From contig WHUZ01000015.1 of NCBI GenBank assembly GCA_015179045.1, positions 372,001 to 436,000 of the forward strand: DNA of 64,000 nt, written 5' to 3'. Under the pieces are notes generated by a model, which saw nothing but the letters and a program-made list of their open reading frames with translations, was not told where the DNA came from and ran no database searches. Positions 27,801 through 38,232 of the stretch are shown piece after piece (positions within the stretch are counted from its first letter, which is position 1; every line of letters starts with the position of its first letter). The translations under genes were made by a program, and so were the position numbers. Origin of the DNA: Kalaharituber pfeilii (lineage: Eukaryota; Ascomycota; Pezizomycetes; Pezizales; Pezizaceae).

Positions 27801-28675
27801 AAAGAGCCTATCCATGTGTGCCATTTTTGGAAAATCTGTTCCGGTGTAGCAGTTGTATTGGACGAATCTAAAAGGCTGAATTGAAGCTGGATTTCACCGG
27901 AAATTTGGGCACCTTTCTGAGTTGATTTCAAAGGAAACCACCGTGGCTTTTTCGTGAAGCAAGTCGTCAGTGGCATTGCTTTTCGAAGCGTCAATTAGAG
28001 AGAGTAAGGGTTAATTGCTAACCTCCGTTTCGACTCTCCCGTCGGTGAAAACTTCGTCCAGAGAAACCATAAACTCGCCCATATAATCCTGGACCGCGTT
28101 AGCTCATTTCCAGCGTGCTCCCCGCCAGGAGCATCTAGTTCTCTTAAATAGATACCTTCCCAAACATATCCTTATCCCAGCAGACACACTGGAGAGTTGC
28201 CGCACCGGCATCGGCACCGCTTAAGGGCATATCAAAGGTAGCATTCCATACTGGGTCGAGGGTTTTAGGAATAACCTCTGTAACGGATCGACATTCGCCC
28301 AGGTAAAGGTGAAGGAACTACAGGCAAGCAATTAACGTTAGGTTCGCTGCTTCGCTGTGGTGGAAGTGCGACGGCGGGCTAGGGGAACTAAGGTCCTCAC
28401 AGGATCACTAAAGCCATTCCTATCCTTAGCAGCTAGATTTCTGCCCTACATGACATCTCACGAGTTAGCCTTCAAGGTGTTCTCCTTGCATGAAGGCGAG
28501 GGCATCGAAACACGGCTCGTGCGATTGCACCTACCTTGACTACGGTGACCTTGACCACGAGAGTTGTGTCGTTCATTGGTTTGGGCGAGCTTATTCGTGT
28601 CGGCGGAGAACTGCTTTTCGGAGAGGAATTCTTCGAACGCACCCCGAGTCCTTTAGGGATCGATAGATAAACCAT
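24858..28675 (-). CDS. PSD2: Phosphatidylserine decarboxylase 2 (C2, EF-hand, PSD), 10 exons
   Basis: This enzyme decarboxylates phosphatidylserine to phosphatidylethanolamine; yeast Psd2 works in the Golgi/endosome/vacuole system. Ten exons give 1,075 residues in phase throughout: 28675-28535, 28445-28401, 28317-28156, 28088-28023, 27946-27517, 27456-26144, 26085-25911, 25860-25719, 25665-25148, 25093-24858. A first C2 domain spans exons 1-4 ([27 protein letters not shown]), a second lies around [16 protein letters not shown], and an EF-hand loop has [13 protein letters not shown] Cys/His motif (CPLCHQP...HLATC) follows. The catalytic part has [11 protein letters not shown] and ends with GGST, the self-cleavage site whose Ser becomes the pyruvoyl group; a splice junction falls inside GGST. 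The intron 27516-27457 is 60 bp and in frame, so a naive ORF reads through it. The exon 5 acceptor is the least certain boundary. The length matches fungal Psd2 proteins. Confidence 0.95.
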
Positions 28676-30160
28676 CGCTCCGGCTCCGGGCAATGGTGGG
28701 GTAGTACTTGCGTGCGTAGGAGGGGTGTGTGGCTGCAGCCGTATGGAAGGGGGGGAGGGGGTGGTTCTAGGCTGCTGCTGCGAATTTAACGAAACTTGTT
28801 TCCCGGCCGATCCAATCCGGAATGCAAAACGTTGCGATTGCGGGCTATAGAGAACCACCGTCCCGGGGGGGGGTGTTGTAACAAAAGAAGCAAAGATATC
28901 GGGGGGAGGTCTTCGCGTAAAAGAAGCAGGAAGGGGAGAACAAAAGCAAAGAGGAAAAGGGAATGGGGAGGAATTGAAGCTGATGTTAGCGAGCTGGCCT
29001 GCGGACGAGCGTGCCCTGTGGGGGGGAGGCTGCTGTGCTATGGTGTAATGGTGCTGGAGGCGGGAGTCTGGACGCCGGGCGCTGGACGCTGGACTCTGAC
29101 TGGCACGCCGGAGGCACGCACGAGGAATCGCTGCACAGCTCCGCCTGCACTGCTCACGCAACACGCTACTAGAATGCTCTCTGCGGTGCAGCCTGACCCG
29201 GCCGCCCCTGTCTTGCTGCCGTGCTCCGGTCGAGGGTGAAGCGTCTCGTGCGGCCGTGCTGCGCAGTCCCTCAGCGGTATGATACCGCTCCGTGGAGGCA
29301 GCGCGAGTGGGTGCATGTGCTCTGCGCTGCGCTTTATGTGAGCGCCGCGCTGGGGGGGGGGCGGGATCAGGGTTCAGACACCACAGGCCCGCGGCTCGAA
29401 GGCATCTTGCTCGGAAGCGCCTAGGCCCGCGGGCGGTGTGAGCTTATTCGGCTGCGATCCACAGCCGGAGGAGCTGGAGCTTCTTGCGCGTCATGCCTCG
29501 ACTGGCACATGCGCGGGCGCTCCGAGGGCACTACGGCGGCGGCGGCCTGAGGACCGGCAGCGGAGCTGCCTCTTCGCCCGCCTCAGAGGTGCTGTATCAT
29601 AGCACCAGCGCCGCAGCACCAGCCCGTCGCGGTACGCTGGCTACGCTGGCGCCCCGTATCATAGCGCGCAAGTACGCTACCCTCCAAGTGCTCTCCCAGT
29701 CACGCCTTGCGGCACGAGAAGTATGCACCAGCAGCGCTGATCCGCCAGATGGCCGCCCCCCTTCCCCCCTTCCCCCCTCCCCCCAGCCCCCCCCCCCGCC
29801 CCAGCGCCCCAGCGTCTCCCTACCAACACATTTGGACGCAGGTCCGTGGACGGCCAACCAATGCCCGCTGGGGACTGGACGTTCATGTAAGCCAAGCCGC
29901 CCGCTGCACGCCTCTGCTGCTGCTGCACGCGGATCCAACTGTTGTGTGTAGCCCCTTCGCCCCCCTCCCCCAACACACAGAACACCGCAAGCAGGATAAA
30001 CACCCCGCCTCCCGACTCCGCCATCTGGAACTTGCTCTTTTCCACGTTCGCACGCACATTATTATTGACCGGCCTGGCCAGATGCCCCCGCAGCCAGATG
30101 GGCTGCACCAGATCGAATGACCTCGCTACCACAGCCCCGGCATAGCTGACCTCTCTCTGG
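28676..30160. promoter_or_regulatory. GC-rich block upstream of PSD2
   Basis: The 1.5 kb upstream of the PSD2 start is visibly GC-rich and CpG-rich compared with the DNA beyond it, with G runs near 28749-28765 and 29350-29362 and a C run near 29787-29801. Many long frames overlap on both strands here (for example 28796-29239, 29484-29951, 29677-30213); overlap on both strands and lack of any domain indicate they are a by-product of base composition. It probably holds the PSD2 promoter and 5' leader. Confidence 0.45.
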
Positions 30161-33100
30161 GTGCACAAAGTTTCCCAAACTAGTAGTAAGCACCGTGCAA
30201 GAACCTTCTGCAACGAGGAAGTGGCCTCAGAAGGAGCTTATTGCATGCTACTTGAGTTTCATGACTGTTTCGTGAACTTACCGCAACGCCCCTCCCCCAA
30301 GACTCCAAGGTCCAGCTGTGACTCAAGGTGTTATGCCACGGCAAAACCGTAGGTAAGTATCTCGTGAATGTGTGCCTCAAGCGTATTTCCAATGGGCCTG
30401 ATGCAACAGCCAAGATCCTTGGATGCAGGGTCCGGTGGCTCAAGTTAAGTTACACCGTTGCTCCCGGATCGGCTCGGATATATCGCCTCACAATCACCTT
30501 TTGTTGAGCGAACCGTGAGTCCCAGGATTCGTCATTAGCACTAAACCCCAGACCCTCTTCATGACAACAAAAGTGGCCGTATTTGCCGTCCTCAGGCTAA
30601 GTAACTGTTCCGGGACTCCCGGCTCTCAGTTCCATAGCATCATCATTCCATCCCTTGATCTCGGAAGGGCCATTAGGCATCGCGCATTTACTTGCATCAA
30701 CATCCCATATCATTGGCAAATTGGCATGCTAATTCGTACCAACTTTGTATGAGTACGTATTGGCTTACGCCGAGGCAGGGCTTACGCTAGCTTTACAGAT
30801 CTCCTGCGCCACACCGTCTTGGCTCTGGCACTAATCATAGCGCCATCTACTTGTCGGCATACGCCCACTGGCCGCACAGATCACCCCACTTCGTAATGAC
30901 GCAGTGAATAGCCGTCTTTATACACCTAATTCCGGACTTCAAGTTCAGTTGTATTTTGCCTAGATATTGGCGATGCAATACGCCAATACATTCGGATTGC
31001 ATTATGCAAATATTGGTGATTCGCGACTTCGGGGCAATTCGAACTAGACAACTGGCTTGAAGACACAGTAGCCGAATTGAGAATATCCAGACCCTGGTGT
31101 ATGCACTGTATTCACATACATACGTCAGCCCGGTTTATGAGGAATACTGAGACACTTGTGTAACCAGTTCGCAAGTGCTGAAGTGCTGATGGTCTTGTGA
31201 TAGAGCTGTTTATCTAATGGATGATACTCTTCCCACCAAAAGATCCAATGAAACCCTTGACTATCCATGGTCGAGATTTTCTAAACTTTACATGGGACAA
31301 AAGCCAGCTGGACACTAGTCCGTGAATCCGTCCAATAGCTGATGATACTTCATGTACACAAGGACGCTGTCCAATACGGCTTAAAAACAATTGCCCATGG
31401 TATGTATGTCTGAATTTCGAAGAGGTCGACCAAAGAATTCACAGCAGAGCTTATTATAACTGCGGGGCTCTCAGCTGCGACAATCATTGCTACATCCTCA
31501 TGGCCTAAGGTGTAGAAGTTCCTTGGGCCGAGCTGGGGAAGGCACTATTACAGGTACGATTAACGAGGTAACGTTTTCTGGAATCGTAACGCAACATAAC
31601 GTAATGCCGCAGAGCGATAAGCATGGGGAGTGAGTTTCTGATTGATGGATCAGGTTTTTTGTTTATGGCGGCATGTGGTGGGGGAGGGCTGTATCACAGC
31701 GTTCAGATTGTGTCAGGCAGTGCGGCATATGATATTTGGCGATTCGAAATGGTAATCCTGCCTAATACTCTTCTGTGCACGCAGGCTTGACTGCAACTTA
31801 GGTATCACACGCAGATCGTCGGTTGTCTCCGAGCAGCGGCTAATATATACATATTCCACAGCCCTCCGGCGAAATTAGGTTCCGAGATGCAGTGACCCCC
31901 AGAATATTATCGATAGGTATGTAATCGCTCTAGTTGATGACAGCTTACTAGTATAGATTAACAAGCGAAAAGAAAGTTTCATAAGTATGAAGTACTAGTA
32001 TCTCTCTAGCCAGGCGTTGCTGAAGGACATCGGACTGGTAGCTTCTTAGGATTCAATTTGGCAGTTTTTCCTGAGGTTCTAAAGTTGATGCTGATTTATT
32101 TGCAAAATCGATGCGAGAAGTGATATGCGCACAAAAAAAGTTGCAGCGAATTGATGCATTGGTATGGTTCTGATATGCAAAAAATTAAAACAGCACTCGT
32201 TACAGCATAAAGTGATGCAACTTCCGAAGCTGTGCGCAAGGTCTGTGCAAAGGCCTGTGTAGGGGTATGGTAGGTGTGGGTGAGTGGTCACAAAAGGTTG
32301 GGTGAGTTGCTATCAGAATACTTCATGTTTGATGTACTAGTAATAACCAGCAGAGTAGGAGAGTATATTCTACGTAATATACTAATACCTGAGTGGGTGC
32401 CTTTAGTTAGGAATCATCAGTCTCGTTTGCCAGAGACATTCTCATGTGCCTACATTGTAACGTAAGCCATTCACCATCTGGTGGAGCAACTTCAATAACT
32501 TTGATACCTTTAGATATTATCTAGATCAATACTACGTGATTCTTCTAGCTGACTGTTTTCTCCAATTTTTTTTATACATATTCACCTGTGGTTGTCACAC
32601 CATTACACAAACCTTTGCACAGACCTTGCGCACAGCTTCGGAAGTTGTATCACTTTATGCTGGTAACGAGTATGATACTCAGCCGAAGATACGGTGCGAG
32701 ACAGCACACTGTCGGATTCTTCCGCTTGGCTACCGGAAGATGCAAGCTACGATTTGATTGGGTCAATGAAAGGCCCGAGTTACAGTAATTTGTCCAGTGA
32801 AGCGTCTTGTGTATAGAGTGTGAAAAATTGCTGCCTCTCAAGGTTTTCTTGCACAGTCTCGATGGCAGGATTGCATTCTGTCGTCACAGTATTGTTGACT
32901 TGTACCGCTACTTGATTGTATTCGCCAATCAAAGCTTACAGTAGAACTCGCATCAGCTGAAATACCATAAGCACATCGGCGTAGCTAGCTGCCTTCCTAC
33001 GAAACCGGTCCCAAAAACTCTGGCCATAGTTCAAAACTCCTGCGATATTAATTGCTAGCGATACTAAGTAGCTTCAAGTCTGTTGGACTATACTGAAGCT

Positions 33101-33489
33101 TTCTCTTTCCACATTCTCAAAAGGAAACTCTTTTCTTGCTTACCTAACACAACCCTTTACGTCACTTCCACCTTCCAATCACATGACCGACACATAAGGT
33201 TACAATCATGACTAATATGTTACTAACACCGACTCACCTCACCTTTACCCCAACAAAGCAATCATCGTCATACCAAACTACCTACCTCGTCATTGGTCCG
33301 GTCCGCCCACCATCCCGAACGGCGGTAGTTACTATTTGTCTCCGTGCATCGGATCCCCTCTTACGACAAGCGACTCGTACCAGAGATAGAGGGACTTACG
33401 ATTTGATATCAAAGTAGTAGGAAATCAAGATATATACCGATTACCGGGAAATTCAAAGATACCCCCAGAGAAAGAAATAGAAGCCAACA
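30161..33489. other. Gene-poor region left of NDUFB7
   Basis: No gene is supported in about 3.3 kb apart from the foldback element at 32195-32671, listed separately. Open frames are all under 75 codons. Base composition returns to that of the gene-poor flanks after about 30160. Confidence 0.6.
32195..32671. repeat. Foldback element: two inverted arms of about 85 bp
   Basis: The sequence at 32195-32280 recurs as its reverse complement at 32584-32671. The core (left 32207-32255, right 32610-32659) is almost identical and contains cttccgaagctgtgcgcaag; the outer parts differ by a few substitutions and a one-base indel. The spacer is about 300 bp and holds only short frames. The arrangement fits a foldback or MITE-like element or an inverted duplication. 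A transcript across it could form a long hairpin. No target-site duplication was identified. Confidence 0.85.
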
Positions 33490-33957
33490 ATGGCAGCTTC
33501 ATCGCACCATACCCCAGGGCCAGAGCCCGTTCAACGTACTGTTGCCCTCCTCCTCCTCCTTGCTTCCGAAATACACTGGCGAACGTACACACCGACTCGG
33601 CTGCTATTGAGGTGGATTTTGGACCCAGAAACAGCCGAACTGACTGCCCCTTCCTAGTCTCCCACGAAGAAATGTCCGCCGCACGACTCCCCATCGCATA
33701 TCGCGATAAATGCGCTTCTCTGCTCGTCCCGCTGAACAGGTGCCGGGTCAAGGAATATTATCTGCCGTGGAAGTGTATGGTACGTTTAAGTTTTATTTTA
33801 TCCCCCATTATTTCCCCTGCGGGGACCTGGGGCTAACAACCTACATTAGGACGAGAGACACAGCTATGAAAAGTGCCAATACGACGAGTTCATGAAGCGC
33901 GTGGAGAAGATTGAGGAGCTGAGAAGGGAGAGAGATGGTAGGAGTGGGTTGAATTGA
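33490..33957 (+). CDS. NADH:ubiquinone oxidoreductase B18/NDUFB7 subunit, 3 exons
   Basis: NDUFB7 is an accessory subunit of mitochondrial complex I on the intermembrane-space side. Exons 33490-33535, 33658-33779 and 33850-33957 join in phase to 91 residues, with GT donors and ttcctag and acattag acceptors. The core LPIAYRDKCASLLVPLNRC followed by YYLPWKC and DERHSYEKCQYDEF is diagnostic. Two CX9C motifs are intact: Cys-9 residues-Cys in the YRDKC...NRC segment and again in KCM...EKC, as expected for proteins imported and oxidised by Mia40. The start in exon 1 gives a short polar N-terminus; a longer unspliced frame beginning at 33612 also exists but lacks a family-like N-terminus. Nothing is broken. 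The neighbours to the right are three damaged genes. Confidence 0.93.
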
Positions 33958-34960
33958 AGCGGAAGCTAAGTTTGGGATCGGTCGTGGAAGTGAAATGGAG
34001 GCCGATGAAGCTTGAATTAGGGTGTGTATATATATCATGAGTTGTCCTAAGGCGCTAAACTGTCGAGGCAGAGGATGGTGGGGTTACAATTCGCGAAATT
34101 CGATACAAGTGATACGAATTTGGTGATAGAACATCAAACTTTGCACACAGGCTCATCCTCCGTCTCCCATCTTCCGCCTCCTCCCCTACATTTCCTCTCT
34201 TCCCCCCTCCGTATGACCACCACTCTCCCTACCACTCTACCCATGCTCCCATGATCCATCTCATCAACCTTATCACCCCATTACACAGCAGTACTGGACC
34301 ACACCATCCACCTTTACTTTCCATTCCCACCGCCGCCGCCCATACACAAAACAAAACAATCAACAAAGACAAACAAAAGAGCAAGGGAAAAAAAAAAACA
34401 CCACATATCCCCTCTCAAAAACGCCTGACGGAACATCGACGGAAGGTGACTGGAAGTTACAGATTCCTGTACACACCCACACGCACATGCATATTTGAGA
34501 GAAGAAAAAAGTCTTTCGCACGAGGTGATAATATACTTTACTCACCTCATGGGGGCCACGGTTCAGGCCAGCGTCTTGGCACGAGACTACGGCCACGGGG
34601 AATATACCCTTACAATCACATATACCTAATGTATGTAGGTCACACATGTTTTATAATCTTCCGTGAATGACCTAATCTTGCTTCTCCTTATGATAGTAAC
34701 CCATATGGAGATTCGGAGGGGCTGGGTTACCCTCATACTCACGTCCCAATACCAGCTACGACACACCACCCCCTACAATCTTACGCCTTCTCCTTCCGTC
34801 ATGAAGTTCCTCCTTATCAGCATAAGATAGCTCTCACTTATGTGGTGTCTATTAGAAATCTGAACTGGCGATGGTAACGCGATAGATTTCCTTACTTACT
34901 TCACAACTCTCTCAGAAGGACAAAACAATATAAGTGTTGTGAGTCCAATCCTCACCAAAC
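33958..34960. other. Intergenic right of NDUFB7
   Basis: No gene is supported. A 139-codon frame at 34251-34670 is low-complexity (Pro, His, Lys rich) and starts in a C-rich stretch, so I do not call it. Confidence 0.55.
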
Positions 34961-35575
34961 GCTTTCGAAGGTGATCGTGAGCTCCTAACGTCAAAAGAAG
35001 AGCAGATTGAGGCAATGGAGATGGAAATCTCCAAACTTCGAGTTGACCTCGAAAAGTCCTCTAAACCTCTTGCAGAGGCCGTTTCAAGGGCCTCTGCAAC
35101 CGAAGAGAATCTCACAGCCGTGGAAGAATTAAATTCTGCTCTTCAGACTCAGGTCGAAGAGTTGAAAAAGAAGATAGACAAGGCTGCTGAGTGCCTTGTT
35201 AGTAAATCTGCTGGCCGTTCTTCTGTGGAGACCAAGCTTCGGGAAGCGCAAGCGCAAATTGAAACATAGAGTGCCCAAATAAAGAAGCTTGAAGGGCAAA
35301 TAACGACATGGGAGAAGGACCACAAAACCCTGAAACAGCTGTATGAGGAAACAGACACTCAGGCACAGGAATCGCAAAAGAAAGTCACATATTTAGAGCA
35401 GGAAAACGCAGAAGTGAAGCGTCGACTAGCAGAGTTGAGGGAGCATGTAGCCGAATCACGGTGCGGGACAGGATCAATGCAAGCCGATGACGATGAACTG
35501 GATGGTATGGAGGCAGATGAGCAGCATAAACTGCTAAGACGAGTTAAAGAACTGGATGCGCTCCTTGAGGAGTGA
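34961..35575 (+). pseudogene. Coiled-coil gene remnant, golgin/Uso1-like, one in-frame stop
   Basis: One frame runs from about 34961 to the TGA at 35573-35575, broken by a single TAG at 35267-35269. On both sides it codes for a long heptad-patterned coiled coil rich in Glu, Lys, Leu and Ala: VDLEKSSKPLAEAVSRAS, LQTQVEELKKKIDKAAE, then AQIKKLEGQITTWEKDHKTL. From memory of the family this resembles the C-terminal coiled coil of fungal Uso1/p115 vesicle-tethering golgins, which hold ER vesicles at the Golgi, but I cannot confirm it. An acidic stretch (PTEDEDDFPPGADDE, about 35650-35695) in a shifted frame may be the old C-terminus. The stop replaces what would be CAG (Gln) by one C-to-T change. 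Only a C-terminal part is present; no N-terminal armadillo region was found. It could also be the last exon of a different coiled-coil gene. Confidence 0.55.
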
Positions 35576-36202
35576 AGTTCGAGGGGGCCTCCAAAGGGTC
35601 ATGATAGGAAGCAAAGTAAAAATGGATTTACGGAAGTACAATTTTTGGACAACTTTCCTACGGAGGATGAAGATGATTTCCCTCCTGGTGCAGATGATGA
35701 GGCAGAGCATCACTAACACCCGAAGCCGAAGAATGCAAGAGAAGAAGGAAAGGGAAGCTAGGGTATAATAGATCAAGGTTAGCTTGCCGAAATGGAAGGG
35801 TTATAAGATTGATTTGACTACTGTTCCGGGGAGGGAAGAGATGTTTGAGGTCTAGCATGTGAGTTATGGATCTGGGCTTTGGCATTCCGTTTGGTGTTGA
35901 CTTTCTTTACTTGTTATAATATTTGTCTCAAAGGGAAGTATTTTATAGGCTGTGGCATTTTATTAAGGACATTGCCATGAGCCTGGGTGCAGCGCCGACA
36001 AGGGCTCTTGGGTTCTCCCATATATGAGGTTACGCGACCATTCTGCTTCAGGTAGTACTTATCATTGTAGAGCTGTAATGGCTTTAATTCCGTCATTATA
36101 TTAGGATCTCCACTATGATACTAACTTCCACATCGCCTTTTTTCCTTTTTCCCCCTTTCGTTTGCAGAATTCATACTTTGACTTGAAAATACATTGGTAC
36201 TA
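35576..36202. other. Intergenic, between coiled-coil remnant and GFA gene
   Basis: Nothing certain is present. A short stretch near 35789-35856 reads KWKGYKIDLTTVPGREEMFE before a stop in one frame; it looks protein-like and may be a remnant of the same or another gene. Confidence 0.4.
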
Positions 36203-36708
36203 TCATGCCTCACCTGCCTTCTTTTCCGGCATCAATTCCCCTTCACGATCTTCGACCCATTTCTTCACACTGTCACCATAAAGGCCGGTCTTATCATCCA
36301 AGCCTTCAACCCAATTCTTGCACCAGAAGCTCTCAAACACGCCAGCCATGTTCGACTTATCCAGCGAGTCCAACGTCCCCGCTGCCACACCAATAAGGTC
36401 CGGTACATCTGTACTGCGCCAGATCACGCTACCACCGCAGCGAGTGCAGAATCCGCGACGCCCGCTTTTGGACGAAGGGTACTCTAAGTAGGAGGACTTG
36501 AATTCGTCGGGGAGAGAGAAGGCAGTGCGCGGGATATCGAGGTAGGTCGAGTACAGAGCGCCATGGGATTTGCGGCATTGGGTACAGTGGCAGTGGGAGC
36601 CTTTGGGGGCCAGGGGAAATTCGGGACCCGGTGTATTGTGTAGCGGATGGAGGAGCAGAGGCAGCCACCTGTGAGGCGGGTGGGCACGGTGGGCGGCTCG
36701 GTGGACAT
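36203..36708 (-). pseudogene. GFA/CENP-V family protein with one-base frameshift
   Basis: GFA-family proteins (glutathione-dependent formaldehyde-activating enzyme / CENP-V) bind zinc through clustered cysteines; most fungal members have no known substrate. The start at 36708 gives MSTEPPTVPTRLTGGCLCSS, with the first Cys pair (GCLC). After about 30 codons the frame must shift by one base to continue into SHCHCTQCRKSHGALYSTYL, then FCTRCGGSVIWR and GVAAGTLDSLD, ending at 36203. The shift falls in or beside the C run at about 36607-36612 (plus-strand G run); one missing C would restore the frame. No intron consensus explains it. The rest is complete and family-like in length (about 168 residues). 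It may be a real recent disruption or a homopolymer sequencing error. A 203-codon frame starting upstream at 36811 is the second frame extended by chance. Confidence 0.78.
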
Positions 36709-37237
36709 TGTAGGTGAGGGGGGGGAAGCTCGGGCTGGACTCTGTGTAGTAGGCTGGAGGGAAGACTGGAGCTGGACGCAACCTGTTCAGCGCCAGCTTA
36801 TGCATACTCACATATATAAAAATATGTCATAGCTGCTACCCCTGTAGCCACGAGCAGCTCCCACCGCCCGCGCCCGTCGAGCTCTTGCGCCCCTCGTGAC
36901 TCCCACACGTGATCTGCAGAACGGCTTGGCGCCGCTCGCCTCTAGTGGCCGTTGGTGCCTGCCTGCGCAGACGTGTCTCCCCAGGCCGTCCCCCGCACGC
37001 GACGCACAGAAGCCCATGGGAGGGAGCCCTGCTGTAACACATCGCTTATGCTCCCCTCCAAGAGTAAGCGGTCCATCGGTCGCAAAAAGATCCTCGACCC
37101 AGTCATCTTGCTGCAAGAAAGGAAAGAAGGGAAGCACTCTGCATCGTGTCTTCACTCGGCCTGCTTTTCATCTCTCAACGAGATCCACAACTCGGCTCTG
37201 ACGACTATTAGCCCAGCCCAGCCCTCCTCATCATACA
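36709..37237. promoter_or_regulatory. GC-rich divergent intergenic region
   Basis: This 530-bp region lies between the starts of the GFA gene (minus) and the APSES pseudogene (plus), so it should hold both promoters. It is GC-rich from about 36840 to 37060. Open frames on both strands here (36896-37201 plus, 36808-37155 minus) have no domain and are probably compositional. Confidence 0.4.
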
Positions 37238-38201
37238 ATGAAGCAAGGCCCAAAGCTAGCAGGGAGCGTCCCTAGCACGCCAACTGGAGCGACTGCCGGC
37301 TCATCGACGCAGGCAGCAGCAGGAGGTGGAGGAGGAGGTGGTGGTGCTGGAGGTGCGGCACTCGCGCCAGCGCCTGCAGTGCCAGCTACAGATGCAACCA
37401 TTTACAAAGCGACCTAGTAGAGTCCCAGTCTATGAGTTCCATCGCAAAGGGTATCGCTTGCATGCGGCGGCGGTCTGACGGCTCGCTGAACGCAACGCAG
37501 ACTCTGAAGGTGGCAGAATTCGATAAACCGCAGAGGACAAGGATACTAGAGAGGGAGGTGCAGAGGACATTGCATGAGAAGGTTCAGGGAGGTTATGGGA
37601 AATATTAAGGTGGGTTGATGGACAATCTAAAGTCGATTACTACCATTACCTGATGTTTTATTTCCATTCCTCGACTACTTCAATGAAATAGGACAGGGGG
37701 AGGGCGGGAGGCTGGGTGACTGTTATGGACCGACAGCGGGGTCAGGAATGTGAATGCAGCAGTATCGTCATTCAGATGCCCAATGCTAATGCTTGTGGAA
37801 CTCTTCAGGAGCATGGGTCCCTCTTGAACGAGGACAAGAGATTGCAAAACTGTACAATGTCGAAGATATTCATATTTGACTTTCGCCCGTCGACAGAGAG
37901 TCCACCCCTCGTGCCAAAACATGTCACTGCTGCATCCTCAAAACCTAGACCTGTCCAAGCGAATGCTAGAGCTACACCTATGCCACGGAGGGCATTGAGT
38001 AAGTTTACGGATCTTTCCATCACTCGTTTTTATCTTTCGTCCACCAGTTTACTATTATCCAGTGAACGTCCAGAGTGCCCTATTTCCATAAAGGGCGCAG
38101 TAATAACCGGCTGTTTCTTTGTTTCATTCTTTCATTCCTTACATGACAACAACAAGCCATATACTAAAACTATCTCAGATCCCACTCCACCCGTCCCACT
38201 C

Positions 38202-38232
<31 letters not shown>

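Noticed and set aside
26117..27994. PSD2 central frame taken as a single exon
   Set aside because: It reads through a 60-bp in-frame intron (27516-27457) with GTACGC and TATAG borders. Removing it restores the second C2 domain.
28796..30213. Long frames on both strands upstream of PSD2
   Set aside because: Same pattern: composition-driven open frames with low-complexity Pro/Gly/Arg/Ala content. The real first exon of PSD2 starts at 28675.
33612..33836. Unspliced NDUFB7 start at 33612
   Set aside because: The spliced exon 1 at 33490-33535 joins in phase and gives an N-terminus more like the family. The 33612 frame also runs into intron 2 after KCM.
34560..34620. Possible tRNA-like or structured RNA near the cacctcatgggggcc segment
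   Set aside because: I could not fit A and B boxes or a cloverleaf, so it was not called. No other convincing tRNA was found by eye in the window.
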